Source of the DNA: an uncultured Chitinophagaceae bacterium | GTDB taxonomy: Bacteria > Bacteroidota > Bacteroidia > Chitinophagales > Chitinophagaceae | Reading direction: 5' to 3' | DNA length: 64,000 nt | Assembly (NCBI GenBank): GCA_937958995.1 | Contig: CALGAP010000023.1 | Coordinates: 310,001-374,000 of the forward strand | Shown here: piece by piece, positions 43,922 through 52,634 of the stretch | Position numbering within the stretch: position 1 is the first letter of the stretch | Layout of the letters: each line of letters opens with the position of its first letter | Position numbers and translations under genes: made by a program | Notes under the pieces: model-generated | What the model saw: only the letters and a program-made list of their open reading frames with translations | Told to the model about the DNA's origin: nothing | The model's database searches: none

Positions 43922-45487
43922 TTATTTGGCGACATTTACGGCGCGCTTTTCCCTGATCACCGTCACCTTAATTTGGCCGGGGTAAGTCATCTCGGTCATG
44001 ATCTTCTGGGCGATATCGAACGAGAGCCTGTCGCTGTCGGCATCCGTAACTTTCTCAGCCTCAACGATTACTCTCAATTCGCGTCCGGCCTGGATGGCAT
44101 AGGCTTTTTCAACGCCCTGGTAGCTCATGGCCAGGTTTTCCAGCTCCTTGATACGCTGCAGGTACTGCTGCATGATCTCGCGGCGGGCGCCGGGGCGGGC
44201 ACCGCTGATGGCGTCGCAGGCCTGCACGATGGGGGAGATCACATACTGCATCTCCATTTCGTCGTGGTGGGCGCCGATAGCATTCACCACGGCCGGGTTC
44301 TCGCCATATTTCTCAGCCAGCTTGGCGCCGAGGATGGCGTGGCTCAGTTCTGATTCTTCATCAGGCACTTTGCCTATATCGTGCAACAGACCAGCCCTTT
44401 TGGCCAGTTTGGGATTGAGACCCAGTTCGGCAGCCATAGTAGCGCACAAATTAGCTACTTCGCGGCTGTGCATCAACAGGTTCTGACCATATGAAGAGCG
44501 GAAACGCATTTTACCGACAATACGCACCAGGTCTTTGTGCAGACCATGAATGCCCAGTTCTATCACCGTACGTTCACCAATTTCCATCACCTGCTCTTCG
44601 ATCTGGCGCTTTGTTTTTTCCACCACCTCTTCGATGCGGGCGGGGTGAATGCGGCCGTCGGCCACCAGTCGCTGCAGGCTCAGGCGCGCAATTTCGCGGC
44701 GCAGCGGGTCGAAAGAGGACAGGATGATGGCTTCGGGGGTATCATCCACGATCAGGTCAACACCGGTAGCGGCCTCGATAGCGCGGATATTCCGGCCTTC
44801 ACGGCCAATGATCTGACCTTTTACTTCATCGCTTTCCAGGTTGAAAACGGTAATAGAGTTTTCGATGGCCTGTTCGGCGGCGGTGCGTTGAATTGACTGG
44901 ATAATGATTTTGCGGGCCTCCTTATTGGCGCGCTGCTTGGCATCGTCAATAATTTCCTGCTGAATGCTGAGCGCCTGGGTATGGGCTTCCTGGCGCAGAC
45001 TTTCAATCAGTTGTTTTTTGGCCTCTTCGGCGGTAAGACCGGCAATTTTTTCCAGGCGGCGGATATGCTCTTCCTGGTGCTTTTCCAGCTCGGTGCGTTT
45101 CAGGTTGACCACCTCAATCTGGCGGTTCAGGTTATCCTTAATGGCATCGTTTTCCTTAACCTGTTTTTCGAGCTGTTCCAGCTTTTGATTGATAGACTGT
45201 TCTTTCTGCCGGACCCGGTTTTCTACTTCGCTGAGTTTACGATTACGTTCAAGAACTTCTTTATCGTGTTCAGCCTTTAACTGTAGAAATTTTTCTTTTG
45301 CTTCTAACTGTTTCTGTTGTTTTATCGTTTCCGCCTTGGCTTCTGCGTCTGATATTATTTTTTGTGCCTGCTGTTCTGCTTCCTCTATTTTCTTTTGTGT
45401 GTTCTTGGCAAAAATGAATTTACCCGCTACTATGCCGATAATTAGCGCAACTCCACCTACTATATAAATAAGTATGTTCTGATCCAT
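43922..45487 (-). CDS. rny: ribonuclease Y
   Basis: Membrane-anchored endoribonuclease of 521 residues initiating mRNA decay. The N-terminal TM is about 4-25. A long coiled coil (about 30-190) is rich in Glu, Lys and Gln. The KH domain contains GRNIRAIEAATGVDLIVDD, and the HD domain has the metal motif LLHDIGKVPDEESELSHA. The C-terminal YQGVEKAYAIQAGRELRVIVE is standard. It follows zapA after a 257-bp gap that may hold an RNA. Confidence 0.96.
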   Translation of the reverse strand: MDQNILIYIVGGVALIIGIVAGKFIFAKNTQKKIEEAEQQAQKIISDAEAKAETIKQQKQLEAKEKFLQLKAEHDKEVLERNRKLSEVENRVRQKEQSINQKLEQLEKQVKENDAIKDNLNRQIEVVNLKRTELEKHQEEHIRRLEKIAGLTAEEAKKQLIESLRQEAHTQALSIQQEIIDDAKQRANKEARKIIIQSIQRTAAEQAIENSITVFNLESDEVKGQIIGREGRNIRAIEAATGVDLIVDDTPEAIILSSFDPLRREIARLSLQRLVADGRIHPARIEEVVEKTKRQIEEQVMEIGERTVIELGIHGLHKDLVRIVGKMRFRSSYGQNLLMHSREVANLCATMAAELGLNPKLAKRAGLLHDIGKVPDEESELSHAILGAKLAEKYGENPAVVNAIGAHHDEMEMQYVISPIVQACDAISGARPGARREIMQQYLQRIKELENLAMSYQGVEKAYAIQAGRELRVIVEAEKVTDADSDRLSFDIAQKIMTEMTYPGQIKVTVIREKRAVNVAK

Positions 45488-45559
45488 TGTGTTTTACAGA
45501 TTTAAATTGTTCTACCATATTAACGGTGCTCTCTATGTAATGTGACTTAGCCATAGTGA

Positions 45560-45740
45560 GTTATGAGGGACGAAAATACAGAAAAAAGAGAAGCGCCGCC
45601 TTAAAGAGGCAGAGTATAGTGCTTATTGGCAGCGGGAATGGGGGCGTTTGCGCAATAAAATCTGAAATATGGGTAGGGGTAGGGCCTCATGGTTTTGGCG
45701 AAGCCATGGGCCGGGTCGGAACGGGGCCCGAATCCAGGGC
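45560..45740 (-). other. candidate structured RNA between zapA and rny
   Basis: The 257-bp gap has no convincing ORF. On the minus strand it begins GC-rich with a hairpin formed by GGCC-CATGG and CCATG-AGGCC arms (around 45704-45712 and 45683-45692), and ends with GCCTCTTTAAGGC followed by a pyrimidine tail ending in six T. In several other bacteria 6S RNA lies next to zapA, so a 6S-like RNA is possible; this is position plus weak structure only. Confidence 0.25.
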
Positions 45741-45744
45741 GGGA

Positions 45745-46041
45745 CTAGGCTGTTTCCTGCAGCAGGCGGTCCAGCAATTTTTCCATGCCAGCCAGCCGTT
45801 CACCGGCCTCCGCGGGCAATTCCTTCGTATTTTCCGAAGCACTTTGCTGGGTAGCATACCAGAGAATTACCATGGCGATATAGTCCTGCATGTCCTTTCC
45901 CGCAAACTGGGTCTTGAACTCTAAAATCTTATCGTTGATGAGTTTAAGCGTTTTTCTGACAGTTCCCTCATCGGCCGGGGCGATGCGGATCCGGTAGGTC
46001 CGGTCGCCAATCAAAACGTTTATAGGAATTAATTCGTCCAT
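45745..46041 (-). CDS. zapA: cell division protein ZapA
   Basis: Protein of 98 residues beginning MDELIPINVLIGDRTYRIRI, the usual ZapA head that binds and bundles FtsZ, then a dimer-forming coiled-coil tail ending EKLLDRLLQETA. The start at 46041 is chosen because the conserved head begins there; the longer frame adds 14 residues over the upstream region. A DnaA-box sequence lies 33 bp upstream. It is in the same direction as the coiled-coil gene at 46440 and rny, with the small sorting-domain-like gene inserted on the other strand. Confidence 0.88.
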   Translation of the reverse strand: MDELIPINVLIGDRTYRIRIAPADEGTVRKTLKLINDKILEFKTQFAGKDMQDYIAMVILWYATQQSASENTKELPAEAGERLAGMEKLLDRLLQETA

Positions 46042-46073
46042 GCTCTTGCTAATTTGAAAAGCTTGTTTTACAT

Positions 46074-46082
46074 TTATCCACA
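46074..46082. promoter_or_regulatory. perfect DnaA-box sequence before zapA
   Basis: TTATCCACA in the 86-bp intergenic region between divergent zapA and the gene at 46128. It could link division gene expression to DnaA. Confidence 0.45.
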
Positions 46083-46127
46083 CTTAATTCACACACAAGG
46101 ATTTTGGACTTCTAAGGATCGTTTTGG

Positions 46128-46436
46128 ATGGTTGAGGCAATTACGTATTCTATGATTACACACCAAAACCAAACGATTAACATGTTCGCCAAACTTAAGT
46201 CAAATGTCTTCATCGACGCACTGACCTTAGAACTAGTAGCGCCACTCCGGTCCAGCCTGAAGGCGATTTTGCGCGATGAAAAAGGCTACGAATGCAGCCG
46301 CCTTGAAGCCAATGTTCCCCAGGGGAATAATACTGTAACCTGGAAAGGTCTCAATGATTTGCCATATGGCATATATACATTGGAGCTGAGCCAGGGCGAC
46401 GACGAAATGAAGATGCGCCTGGTGAAAAGGGTATGA
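46128..46436 (+). CDS. small protein resembling an isolated T9SS-type sorting domain
   Basis: Protein of up to 102 residues; starts at 46152 or 46182 are also possible, and the 46128 ATG has an AAGGA-like site. The core reads KSNVFIDALTLELVAPLRSS, then VTWKGLNDLPYGIYTLELSQG and MKMRLVKRV. The GIYTLEL...KRLVK-like ending and beta-sandwich pattern resemble type A C-terminal sorting domains. It lacks a signal peptide and any cargo domain, so it would stay in the cytoplasm. It lies antisense between the coiled-coil gene and zapA and ends 3 bp from the former. It could be a domesticated fold; the function is unknown. Confidence 0.65.
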   Translation: MVEAITYSMITHQNQTINMFAKLKSNVFIDALTLELVAPLRSSLKAILRDEKGYECSRLEANVPQGNNTVTWKGLNDLPYGIYTLELSQGDDEMKMRLVKRV

Positions 46437-46439
46437 AAT

Positions 46440-46724
46440 CTATTCACTCAGAAGGGCAATACACCGGTCAATTTCCCGGATGTAATGGCTTAACCGTTTG
46501 TCTATCTCCTTTTTTTCCGTTTCATCCAACCGGCCTGTTGCCGTCTTGAAGGCTGCCAGCTTCAGTTCCAGTTCGTTTATCTTTTTTTCCCTCTCTTCTT
46601 CCCTTTCTTTCAACACCCTGATCTCGCGGGTCAGTTGCTGATTCTCCTTGTACAGCATCTGGTAGCGTTGCGCCAACTGCTGCAGCTTATCAGAGATACG
46701 CTGTAAAGTTTCTTCATGTACCAT
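46440..46724 (-). CDS. coiled-coil protein, possible ZapB-like partner
   Basis: Protein of 94 residues that is almost entirely coiled coil: heptad-rich LQRISDKLQQLAQRYQMLYK, then ENQQLTREIRVLKEREEERE and a C-terminal helix (DKRLSHYIREIDRCIALLSE). There is no membrane segment. It lies 39 bp after pheT and upstream of zapA on the same strand, which fits a ZapB-like FtsZ-ring component. Coiled coils are generic, so the assignment is positional. Confidence 0.75.
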   Translation of the reverse strand: MVHEETLQRISDKLQQLAQRYQMLYKENQQLTREIRVLKEREEEREKKINELELKLAAFKTATGRLDETEKKEIDKRLSHYIREIDRCIALLSE

Positions 46725-46763
46725 GCCGTAAACTGTTTCGTTTTGCGGTTTTCCGGTTTGGGG

Positions 46764-49190
46764 TTATTTCCTGATCTCGGCCTGCAATTCGGTCTCCAGC
46801 GCCGTCATGATCTTGTTCATCATGGCGTCTATCTCTTTGTCAGTAGGCGTTTTTTCTTTGTCGAGAAAGGTGAAACTTAATGCCAGTGATTTTTTATTTG
46901 CACCCAACTTCTCGCTTTCAAAAATATCGAACAATTGTATGCCTTGTAGTTTATCGAGCTTCACTTTTTTCACCGTGCTTTCCACATCGGCATAAGGGAG
47001 GGTTTTGGGAACAATCATCGCCAGGTCGCGGCGCACAGGCAATTGCTTCGGCAACTCGCGCACCTTCAGTGATTCGTTGGAGATCATATTCATGATCAGC
47101 TGCCAATCGAAATCGGCGAAGTAAACAGGCTGCTTGATATCGAAACGCTTCAGCTCTTTTGCGGATACTGCTCCGAGCTTTACTATCGCTTTCTTATTCA
47201 CTACCACTTCCAGCGAGTTTGCCAGCTTGCCATTGCTGAGCGCTTGCCACTGCGGCTGATCAATGCCTGTTACCTGCAATATTCTTGCCACTACTCCTTT
47301 TAAATAATAAAGATCTGCGGCGCCCGACTTCCCTTTCCACGAATCTTCGTTGAGCTGGCCGGTTACGTATAAGCAGAGATGTTCGTTTTCTTCGTATTTC
47401 TCGGGACCTTTTTGCCGGTAGGTCTTACCAAATTCAAAAAACTTCAGGTCCAGGTTTTTGCGGTTCAGGTTGTACGCCACCGCCTCCAGGCCTGTCTGCA
47501 GCATCGAGGGACGCATCAGGTTGTGCTCGGCGCTGAGGTTATTGAGCAGCTTCACACTTCCTGCCAGTTCTTCCTCGCTGTAATATGCCGCATTGGTGAT
47601 GGAATTGGTCATGACCTCATTAAAACCAAGTCCCACCAGGTAACCCCCCACTTTATTCCGCGTGACCTGCTGCGTGCGGTTATTTTCCAGCGAAGGTGAA
47701 ATGGCAATGCGGCCGGGTATATCAATATTATCCAGGCCGTCGATGCGAATGATTTCCTCCACTACATCGGCGGGCAAATGAATATCGGGTTTGCTGTAAG
47801 GTGCGGCAACAACAATATCATCCAAACCTTCGCGGATTATTTCAAAACCGAGCGACAATAATATCTTTTTCACCGTATCGGGATGATAGTTTTTACCGCT
47901 TAGTTTACGCAGGTAGTGGAAAGTGAGACGCACCTGCGCTTTGTTTTCCGGGTTCGGGTAAACATCAACGATATTAGACGCAATTTCTCCCCCGGCTAGT
48001 TCTTTTATCATCAAAGCCGCCCGCTTCAATACGTTCACCGTATTGCTGATGTCTATATTTTTTTCAAAGCGCATAGCCGCCTCGGTACGCAGTCCATGAC
48101 GGAATGAAGTCTTGCGCGTATCTATGGGGTTGAACCAGGCGCTTTCCAGGAAAATGTGTTTGGTGCTGTTGGTTACGCCGCTATGCAATCCGCCAAATAC
48201 GCCGGCGATACACATGCCGCCTTCTTCGTTGCAGATCATCAGGTCTTCGGCAAAGAGCGTTCTTTCCCTGCCGTCGAGCGTAACAAATTTTGAGCCTTCG
48301 GGCAGGTTTTTTACGATAACGTGTTTCCCTTTTATAGCATCTGCATCGAAGGCATGCAGTGGCTGGCCGGTCTCGTGTAAAATGAAATTGGTGATGTCAA
48401 CAATATTATTGATCGGCCGCTGACCGATGGACAGCAATTTATCTTTCAGCCATTGCGGGCTTTCTTTCACAGTGACCCCGGAAATAGTGATGCCACTGTA
48501 TCGCTTGCAGGCATTGGTATTTTCAACCGTAACTTTTATCGGGTAGCTATTATTATCAATGGTAAAATTGTTGGTGAACGGAGATTTTACCGAATATTCT
48601 TTCCTGTCGTGGTGCGAAAGATAGGCGCACACATCGCGGGCCACGCCCAGGTGACTCATCGCGTCCATACGGTTGGGCGTGAGGCCAATTTCGTATATAT
48701 AATCTTTGAATGGCTTGAAATAATCAGCCGCGAGGGTGCCGGGTTTCAGGTCGGCGGGCAGTACCATAATACCTTCATGGTTGTCGCTGATGCCGATCTC
48801 ATCTTCGGCGCAGATCATGCCATGGCTCTCCACGCCACGTATCCTGGCCACCTTCATAGTAAGGGGATCGCCGTTTTTGGGGTAAATGGTGCTGCCCACG
48901 GTAGCCACCACCACTTTTTGCCCGGCTGCTACATTAGGCGCGCCGCACACGATCTGCAAGGGGACATCCTTACCGATATTGACGGTGGTAACAGACAATT
49001 TATCGGCATTGGGATGTTTTTCAACGGTCAGCACTTCTCCGATCACCAGGCCCTTCAGTCCGCCTTTGATACTTTCGTACTGTTCAAAACTTTCTACTTC
49101 CAGTCCAATAGAGGTGAGTATGATATTCAGCCTTTCCGGTTCTATAGTAACAGGCAAATACTCTTGTAACCAGTTATACGATATAGTCAT
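46764..49190 (-). CDS. pheT: phenylalanyl-tRNA synthetase beta subunit
   Basis: Beta subunit of 808 residues of the class II synthetase charging tRNA-Phe; pheS is not in the window. It begins MTISYNWLQEYLPV. The tRNA-binding OB domain is about 40-155. B3/B4 editing follows (about 210-370, with GIMVLPADLKPG before it), then B5 with PDIHLPADVVEEIIRIDG. The synthetase-like core has LMRPSMLQTGLEAVAYNLNR, and a C-terminal FDX-ACB anticodon-binding domain contains RRDLAMIVP. A perfect TATCTTTG lies 4 nt before the ATG, suggesting a leaderless mRNA. Confidence 0.97.
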   Translation of the reverse strand: MTISYNWLQEYLPVTIEPERLNIILTSIGLEVESFEQYESIKGGLKGLVIGEVLTVEKHPNADKLSVTTVNIGKDVPLQIVCGAPNVAAGQKVVVATVGSTIYPKNGDPLTMKVARIRGVESHGMICAEDEIGISDNHEGIMVLPADLKPGTLAADYFKPFKDYIYEIGLTPNRMDAMSHLGVARDVCAYLSHHDRKEYSVKSPFTNNFTIDNNSYPIKVTVENTNACKRYSGITISGVTVKESPQWLKDKLLSIGQRPINNIVDITNFILHETGQPLHAFDADAIKGKHVIVKNLPEGSKFVTLDGRERTLFAEDLMICNEEGGMCIAGVFGGLHSGVTNSTKHIFLESAWFNPIDTRKTSFRHGLRTEAAMRFEKNIDISNTVNVLKRAALMIKELAGGEIASNIVDVYPNPENKAQVRLTFHYLRKLSGKNYHPDTVKKILLSLGFEIIREGLDDIVVAAPYSKPDIHLPADVVEEIIRIDGLDNIDIPGRIAISPSLENNRTQQVTRNKVGGYLVGLGFNEVMTNSITNAAYYSEEELAGSVKLLNNLSAEHNLMRPSMLQTGLEAVAYNLNRKNLDLKFFEFGKTYRQKGPEKYEENEHLCLYVTGQLNEDSWKGKSGAADLYYLKGVVARILQVTGIDQPQWQALSNGKLANSLEVVVNKKAIVKLGAVSAKELKRFDIKQPVYFADFDWQLIMNMISNESLKVRELPKQLPVRRDLAMIVPKTLPYADVESTVKKVKLDKLQGIQLFDIFESEKLGANKKSLALSFTFLDKEKTPTDKEIDAMMNKIMTALETELQAEIRK

Positions 49191-49194
49191 GCAG

Positions 49195-49202
49195 CAAAGA
49201 TA
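49195..49202 (-). promoter_or_regulatory. -7 promoter element of pheT, leaderless configuration
   Basis: TATCTTTG on the minus strand ends 4 nt before the pheT ATG, the same distance as at tsaE. A TTG occurs 16 nt upstream, a rather short spacer. Confidence 0.5.
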
Positions 49203-49233
49203 ACTGATTCAGCAGGCACAATAGCGGAGGTGA

Positions 49234-49482
49234 TCAATTCCTGGAAACGATAAAATAGAAAGCGGGTATGCTATACTCAGAAAGTATTCTTTGGATTCTC
49301 CTGGGCTTATGTTCAATCTTGCCTCTGCGCAGCCTGATGATTTCGATAGCCCCGGAAGTGCTGATGGCCTGCACGGTAAGCAAATCATAGCACAGCTGTT
49401 CATAGTACAGCAATCGCCGGGCTTCTTCGAAATCTTCTTCCCGCATCATTACTTCATAATGTCTCAGCTGGTAGACGCGCAT
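49234..49482 (-). CDS. 82-residue hypothetical protein upstream of pheT
   Basis: Small Glu/Arg/Tyr-rich protein starting MRVYQLRHYEVMMREEDFEE and continuing ARRLLYYEQLCYDLLTVQAI, then GAIEIIRLRRGKIEHKPRRI. It is probably soluble and helical at first, with no known family. It lies 43 bp before pheT on the same strand, but pheT has its own -7 element. An overlapping ORF on the other strand is less convincing. The gene is likely but not certain. Confidence 0.45.
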   Translation of the reverse strand: MRVYQLRHYEVMMREEDFEEARRLLYYEQLCYDLLTVQAISTSGAIEIIRLRRGKIEHKPRRIQRILSEYSIPAFYFIVSRN

Positions 49483-49564
49483 TACGTCAGCAATTAGGCC
49501 TGTAAATTACGGATAACGGGTATATGATGGTAGAATTTGGGGGGAAAATTTAATGTAAGGTTTG

Positions 49565-49741
49565 GGGTTTCGGGTTATAGCGGGACAGGTGGCCCACCTC
49601 CCAGGTGGCTCACCTGTCACCTGGCCTGCCCGGGGGAGGGCCAGGTCATAGGTGAGCCAGCCGGTACCTGGCCTTCCCTCCACCTACCACCTGTCAACCT
49701 AAACCTTTAACCCTACACCCTGCGCTCCAAACCCGAAACCC
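49565..49741. repeat. multi-nested palindrome, GGGTTTCGGGTT family
   Basis: Four perfect arm pairs are nested: GGGTTTCGGGTT / AACCCGAAACCC (49565-49576, 49730-49741); GACAGGTGG / CCACCTGTC (49584-49592, 49687-49695); TGGCTCACCT / AGGTGAGCCA (49606-49615, 49650-49659); ACCTGGCC / GGCCAGGT (49619-49626, 49639-49646). Together they can fold into one long hairpin or cruciform of 177 bp. There is no T-run. Confidence 0.85.
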
Positions 49742-50309
49742 TTACTGGTATTGGAATTCCACGCCTGTACGTGCCTGGAATGGCGAATTGACGGGCGTTT
49801 TGGAGCGTGGGGTGGGCGAAAACTGGCTTTGGATAAGGATTTTTGTGGGGTAAAATGCGTGTGATGCAGTACCAGCCTGCATCTTATTTGATGGGTATTT
49901 TGGCCAAATTTTTGGGCAAAATTTCTTTCGCACATCATGTGTGAATTTCCTTTCGATAAGGGTGCTAAACTTTTGTAATTTGTGGATATCTGTCGGAGAA
50001 TCTGTGGATAACCACTGGTTTTATGTGGACGCAGCAGTGAATTGGCAGTGATTAAAAATAGGTTCCGGTTTTCTTGATGCCGCTCGTAGGAGGGGTATAT
50101 ATTCGCCGTCCTGACTAAAAGGGGTAACATTCCGATAACCGTGTCATAACATTCACGTAGCACAAAGACTGGAAAACTAACCCAAGAAAGTCATTGGTTG
50201 CGAATTACAATCCAATGAAGCGACGAGACCTCTTTTCGCTTTACCTACCGAAAAACCATTGTCAAGGAACCTGATTAACCAATGGTTAAACCCTTTTGTA
50301 GCAGAAACA
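49742..50309. other. intergenic region before dnaB with two DnaA-box-like sites
   Basis: About 570 bp with no convincing gene; an ORF on the minus strand has no recognisable protein features. TGTGGATAT (49981-49989, one mismatch) and TGTGGATAA (50003-50011, a perfect DnaA box) lie 22 bp apart on the same strand, with a TGTGGAC at about 50027. No clear TAnnTTTG promoter was found before dnaB. Confidence 0.5.
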
Positions 50310-51890
50310 ATGGAGATAACTAACCTTAACAAAGACCGCGAACGCAAGAGCAGACGTTCCAGGGGTTCCATCGACCTCAGCACTATGGTGTATGGAAAGG
50401 TGCCCCCGCAGGCCAAAGACCTGGAAGAAGCCGTTCTCGGAGCAATCATGTTGGAAAAAAGTGCCTTCGACACCGTTGTAGAGATACTCAAACCGGAATG
50501 TTTTTATGTAGATGCCCACCAGCGCATATACCGGGCTATGCAAAGCCTGCAACAGAAAAACCAACCCATCGATATTCTCACCGTTGTAGAAGAACTTAAA
50601 AGCCGTGAAGAACTGGAAATGGTAGGCGGACCCTACTATGTAACCCGTCTCACCAACGCTGTGGTGTCCTCAGCCAATATTGAAGCGCACAGCCGCATCA
50701 TACTCCAGAAATTTATTCAACGCGAACTGATACGCATCAGCGGCGAGATCATCGCCGACAGTTATGAAGACAGCACCGATGTGTTTGACCTGCTCGACGA
50801 GGCCGAAAGCAAGCTGTTTGAAATAACCAACAACCACCTACGCAAAAATTTTGACAGCATCGATACCGTGCTGGTGAAAACAGTGCAGCGTATCGAGGAT
50901 ATGCGTCACCGGAATGAAGATATCACCGGCGTGCCCAGCGGATTCCCTTCACTGGACCGCGTAACTTACGGCTGGCAAAATACCGACCTCATTATTTTGG
51001 CTGCACGGCCCGCGGTCGGTAAAACGGCCTTCGCCCTCAACCTGGCGCGCAACGCCGCGTTGAACAACGTGAAGCCGACACCCGTGGCCTTCTTCAGCCT
51101 TGAAATGAGCGCGGGCCAGCTGGTGCAACGTATTCTTGCCGCCGAGAGCGAGATATGGCTCGAAAAAATTGCCCGCGGCAAAATGGAAGATCATGAAATG
51201 AAGCAACTCTATGCCAAGGGTATCCAGAAGCTGGCCCAGGCGCAGATCTTCATTGACGATACCGCGGCGCTCAACATCTTTGAGCTGCGCGCCAAATGCC
51301 GCCGTTTGAAAAACAAACACAATATCGGCCTGATTATTATCGACTACCTGCAACTAATGAGCGGTGGCGGTGAAGGAAGAAATACCAACCGTGAACAGGA
51401 AATCAGCCAGATATCGCGTAACCTGAAACAACTGGCCAAAGAATTGCAGGTGCCCATTATAGCGCTTTCGCAGTTGAGCCGTGCGGTGGAAACGCGTAAA
51501 GAAGGCAATAAGATGCCGCAGCTGAGCGACCTCCGCGAATCGGGCGCCATTGAGCAGGATGCCGATATGGTAATGTTCCTGTACAGGCCCGAATACTATG
51601 ATATTACCGCCAACGAAATGGGCGAAAGCAATAAAGGTGAAACGCATGTGCGCATAGCCAAGCACCGTAACGGTTCGCTCGAAACCGTGAAGCTGAAGGC
51701 ATTGCTGCATATCCAGAAATTTGTGGAGTTTGATGACGATAATTTCGGCGGCTTCCCGTCTGGCGGCGGCAACTGGAAACCCATACCACCGCAGGGAATT
51801 GGTGGTGATGATGGCGCCAGGCTGTACATACAGGCTGGCAGCAAGATGAACGATATGCCTTTTGGTGATGACGAAGAAGCGCCGTTCTAA
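50310..51890 (+). CDS. dnaB: replicative DNA helicase DnaB
   Basis: Hexameric 5'-3' helicase of 526 residues of the replication fork. The N-terminal collar contains VPPQAKDLEEAVLGAIMLEK. The RecA-like domain has Walker A ARPAVGKTAFA (K238, T239; AVGK replaces the usual SMGK), IIIDYLQLM and the later DLRESGAIEQDADMVMFLYR. The start at 50310 is chosen because Bacteroidota DnaB proteins begin with this MEITNLNKDR pattern. The C-terminal tail (about 475-526) is Gly/Asp/Pro-rich. Two DnaA-box-like sites lie about 300 bp upstream. rsmE follows after 11 bp. Confidence 0.96.
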   Translation: MEITNLNKDRERKSRRSRGSIDLSTMVYGKVPPQAKDLEEAVLGAIMLEKSAFDTVVEILKPECFYVDAHQRIYRAMQSLQQKNQPIDILTVVEELKSREELEMVGGPYYVTRLTNAVVSSANIEAHSRIILQKFIQRELIRISGEIIADSYEDSTDVFDLLDEAESKLFEITNNHLRKNFDSIDTVLVKTVQRIEDMRHRNEDITGVPSGFPSLDRVTYGWQNTDLIILAARPAVGKTAFALNLARNAALNNVKPTPVAFFSLEMSAGQLVQRILAAESEIWLEKIARGKMEDHEMKQLYAKGIQKLAQAQIFIDDTAALNIFELRAKCRRLKNKHNIGLIIIDYLQLMSGGGEGRNTNREQEISQISRNLKQLAKELQVPIIALSQLSRAVETRKEGNKMPQLSDLRESGAIEQDADMVMFLYRPEYYDITANEMGESNKGETHVRIAKHRNGSLETVKLKALLHIQKFVEFDDDNFGGFPSGGGNWKPIPPQGIGGDDGARLYIQAGSKMNDMPFGDDEEAPF

Positions 51891-51901
51891 AACAGTTTTT
51901 C

Positions 51902-52615
51902 ATGGCACTTCCTTTTTTCTATGCTGAGCATATAGACAGGGATGAATTGCAGTTGGATGAAGACACCAGCAAACACGTTGTAAGCGTGTTGCGCATGAAG
52001 GAAGGCGAAAGGATCAACCTGACCGATGGCAAAGGCCATTTGTTTGAAGCTGAAATAATCGACGCGCACAAAAAAAGATGCGCGGTCAACATAGTTTCGA
52101 AGCGGTATAATGATGCCGGTAGTCGCAAAACGATTATCGGCATTTCTATTCTGAAAAATACCAGCCGCTTTGAATGGTTTCTCGAAAAAGCCACCGAGCT
52201 CGGCATCAGCGAGATCATCCCCATGATCTGCGACCGCACCGAAAAAGAAAATTTCCGTTACGAACGGATGCAGGGCATATTGATCAGCGCCATGCTGCAG
52301 TCGCAACAGGTATGGCTGCCCGTGCTGCACCAGCCGATTGGGTTTGGGCAGCTGTTACGACAAGAAGATGTCAATACAATCGAGCAACGCTTTATTGCAC
52401 ATTGCCTGCCCGAACAAAAACAAAGCTTGTCGCAGTTAGTAGATTCTTCAAAAACTGCGCAAATAGTACTGATAGGTCCGGAAGGAGATTTTACGAAAGA
52501 AGAAATTGATTTTGCATTGAGTTACCAGTTCATTCCGGTGTCGTTGGGGGACACCAGGCTGAGAGCAGAGACGGCGGGGATGGTGGCCGCCACGATTTTG
52601 AAGCTGAGTGTATAA
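51902..52615 (+). CDS. rsmE: 16S rRNA (uracil-1498-N3)-methyltransferase RsmE
   Basis: SPOUT methyltransferase of 237 residues that methylates U1498 of 16S rRNA using SAM. An N-terminal PUA-like domain (about 1-70) includes KHVVSVLRMKEGERINLTDG. The knotted catalytic domain has KATELGISEIIPM, LIGPEGDFT (about 189-197) and SLGDTRLRAETAGMVA (about 214-230), which form the SAM pocket. It follows dnaB with an 11-bp gap and is probably co-transcribed. Confidence 0.95.
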   Translation: MALPFFYAEHIDRDELQLDEDTSKHVVSVLRMKEGERINLTDGKGHLFEAEIIDAHKKRCAVNIVSKRYNDAGSRKTIIGISILKNTSRFEWFLEKATELGISEIIPMICDRTEKENFRYERMQGILISAMLQSQQVWLPVLHQPIGFGQLLRQEDVNTIEQRFIAHCLPEQKQSLSQLVDSSKTAQIVLIGPEGDFTKEEIDFALSYQFIPVSLGDTRLRAETAGMVAATILKLSV

Positions 52616-52634
52616 ATCAAGCTGTAGTAGCGCA

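Noticed and set aside
49699..50163. 154-codon minus-strand ORF before dnaB
   Set aside because: It includes part of the nested palindrome and DnaA boxes, and is Arg/His/Ser/Pro-rich without domains.
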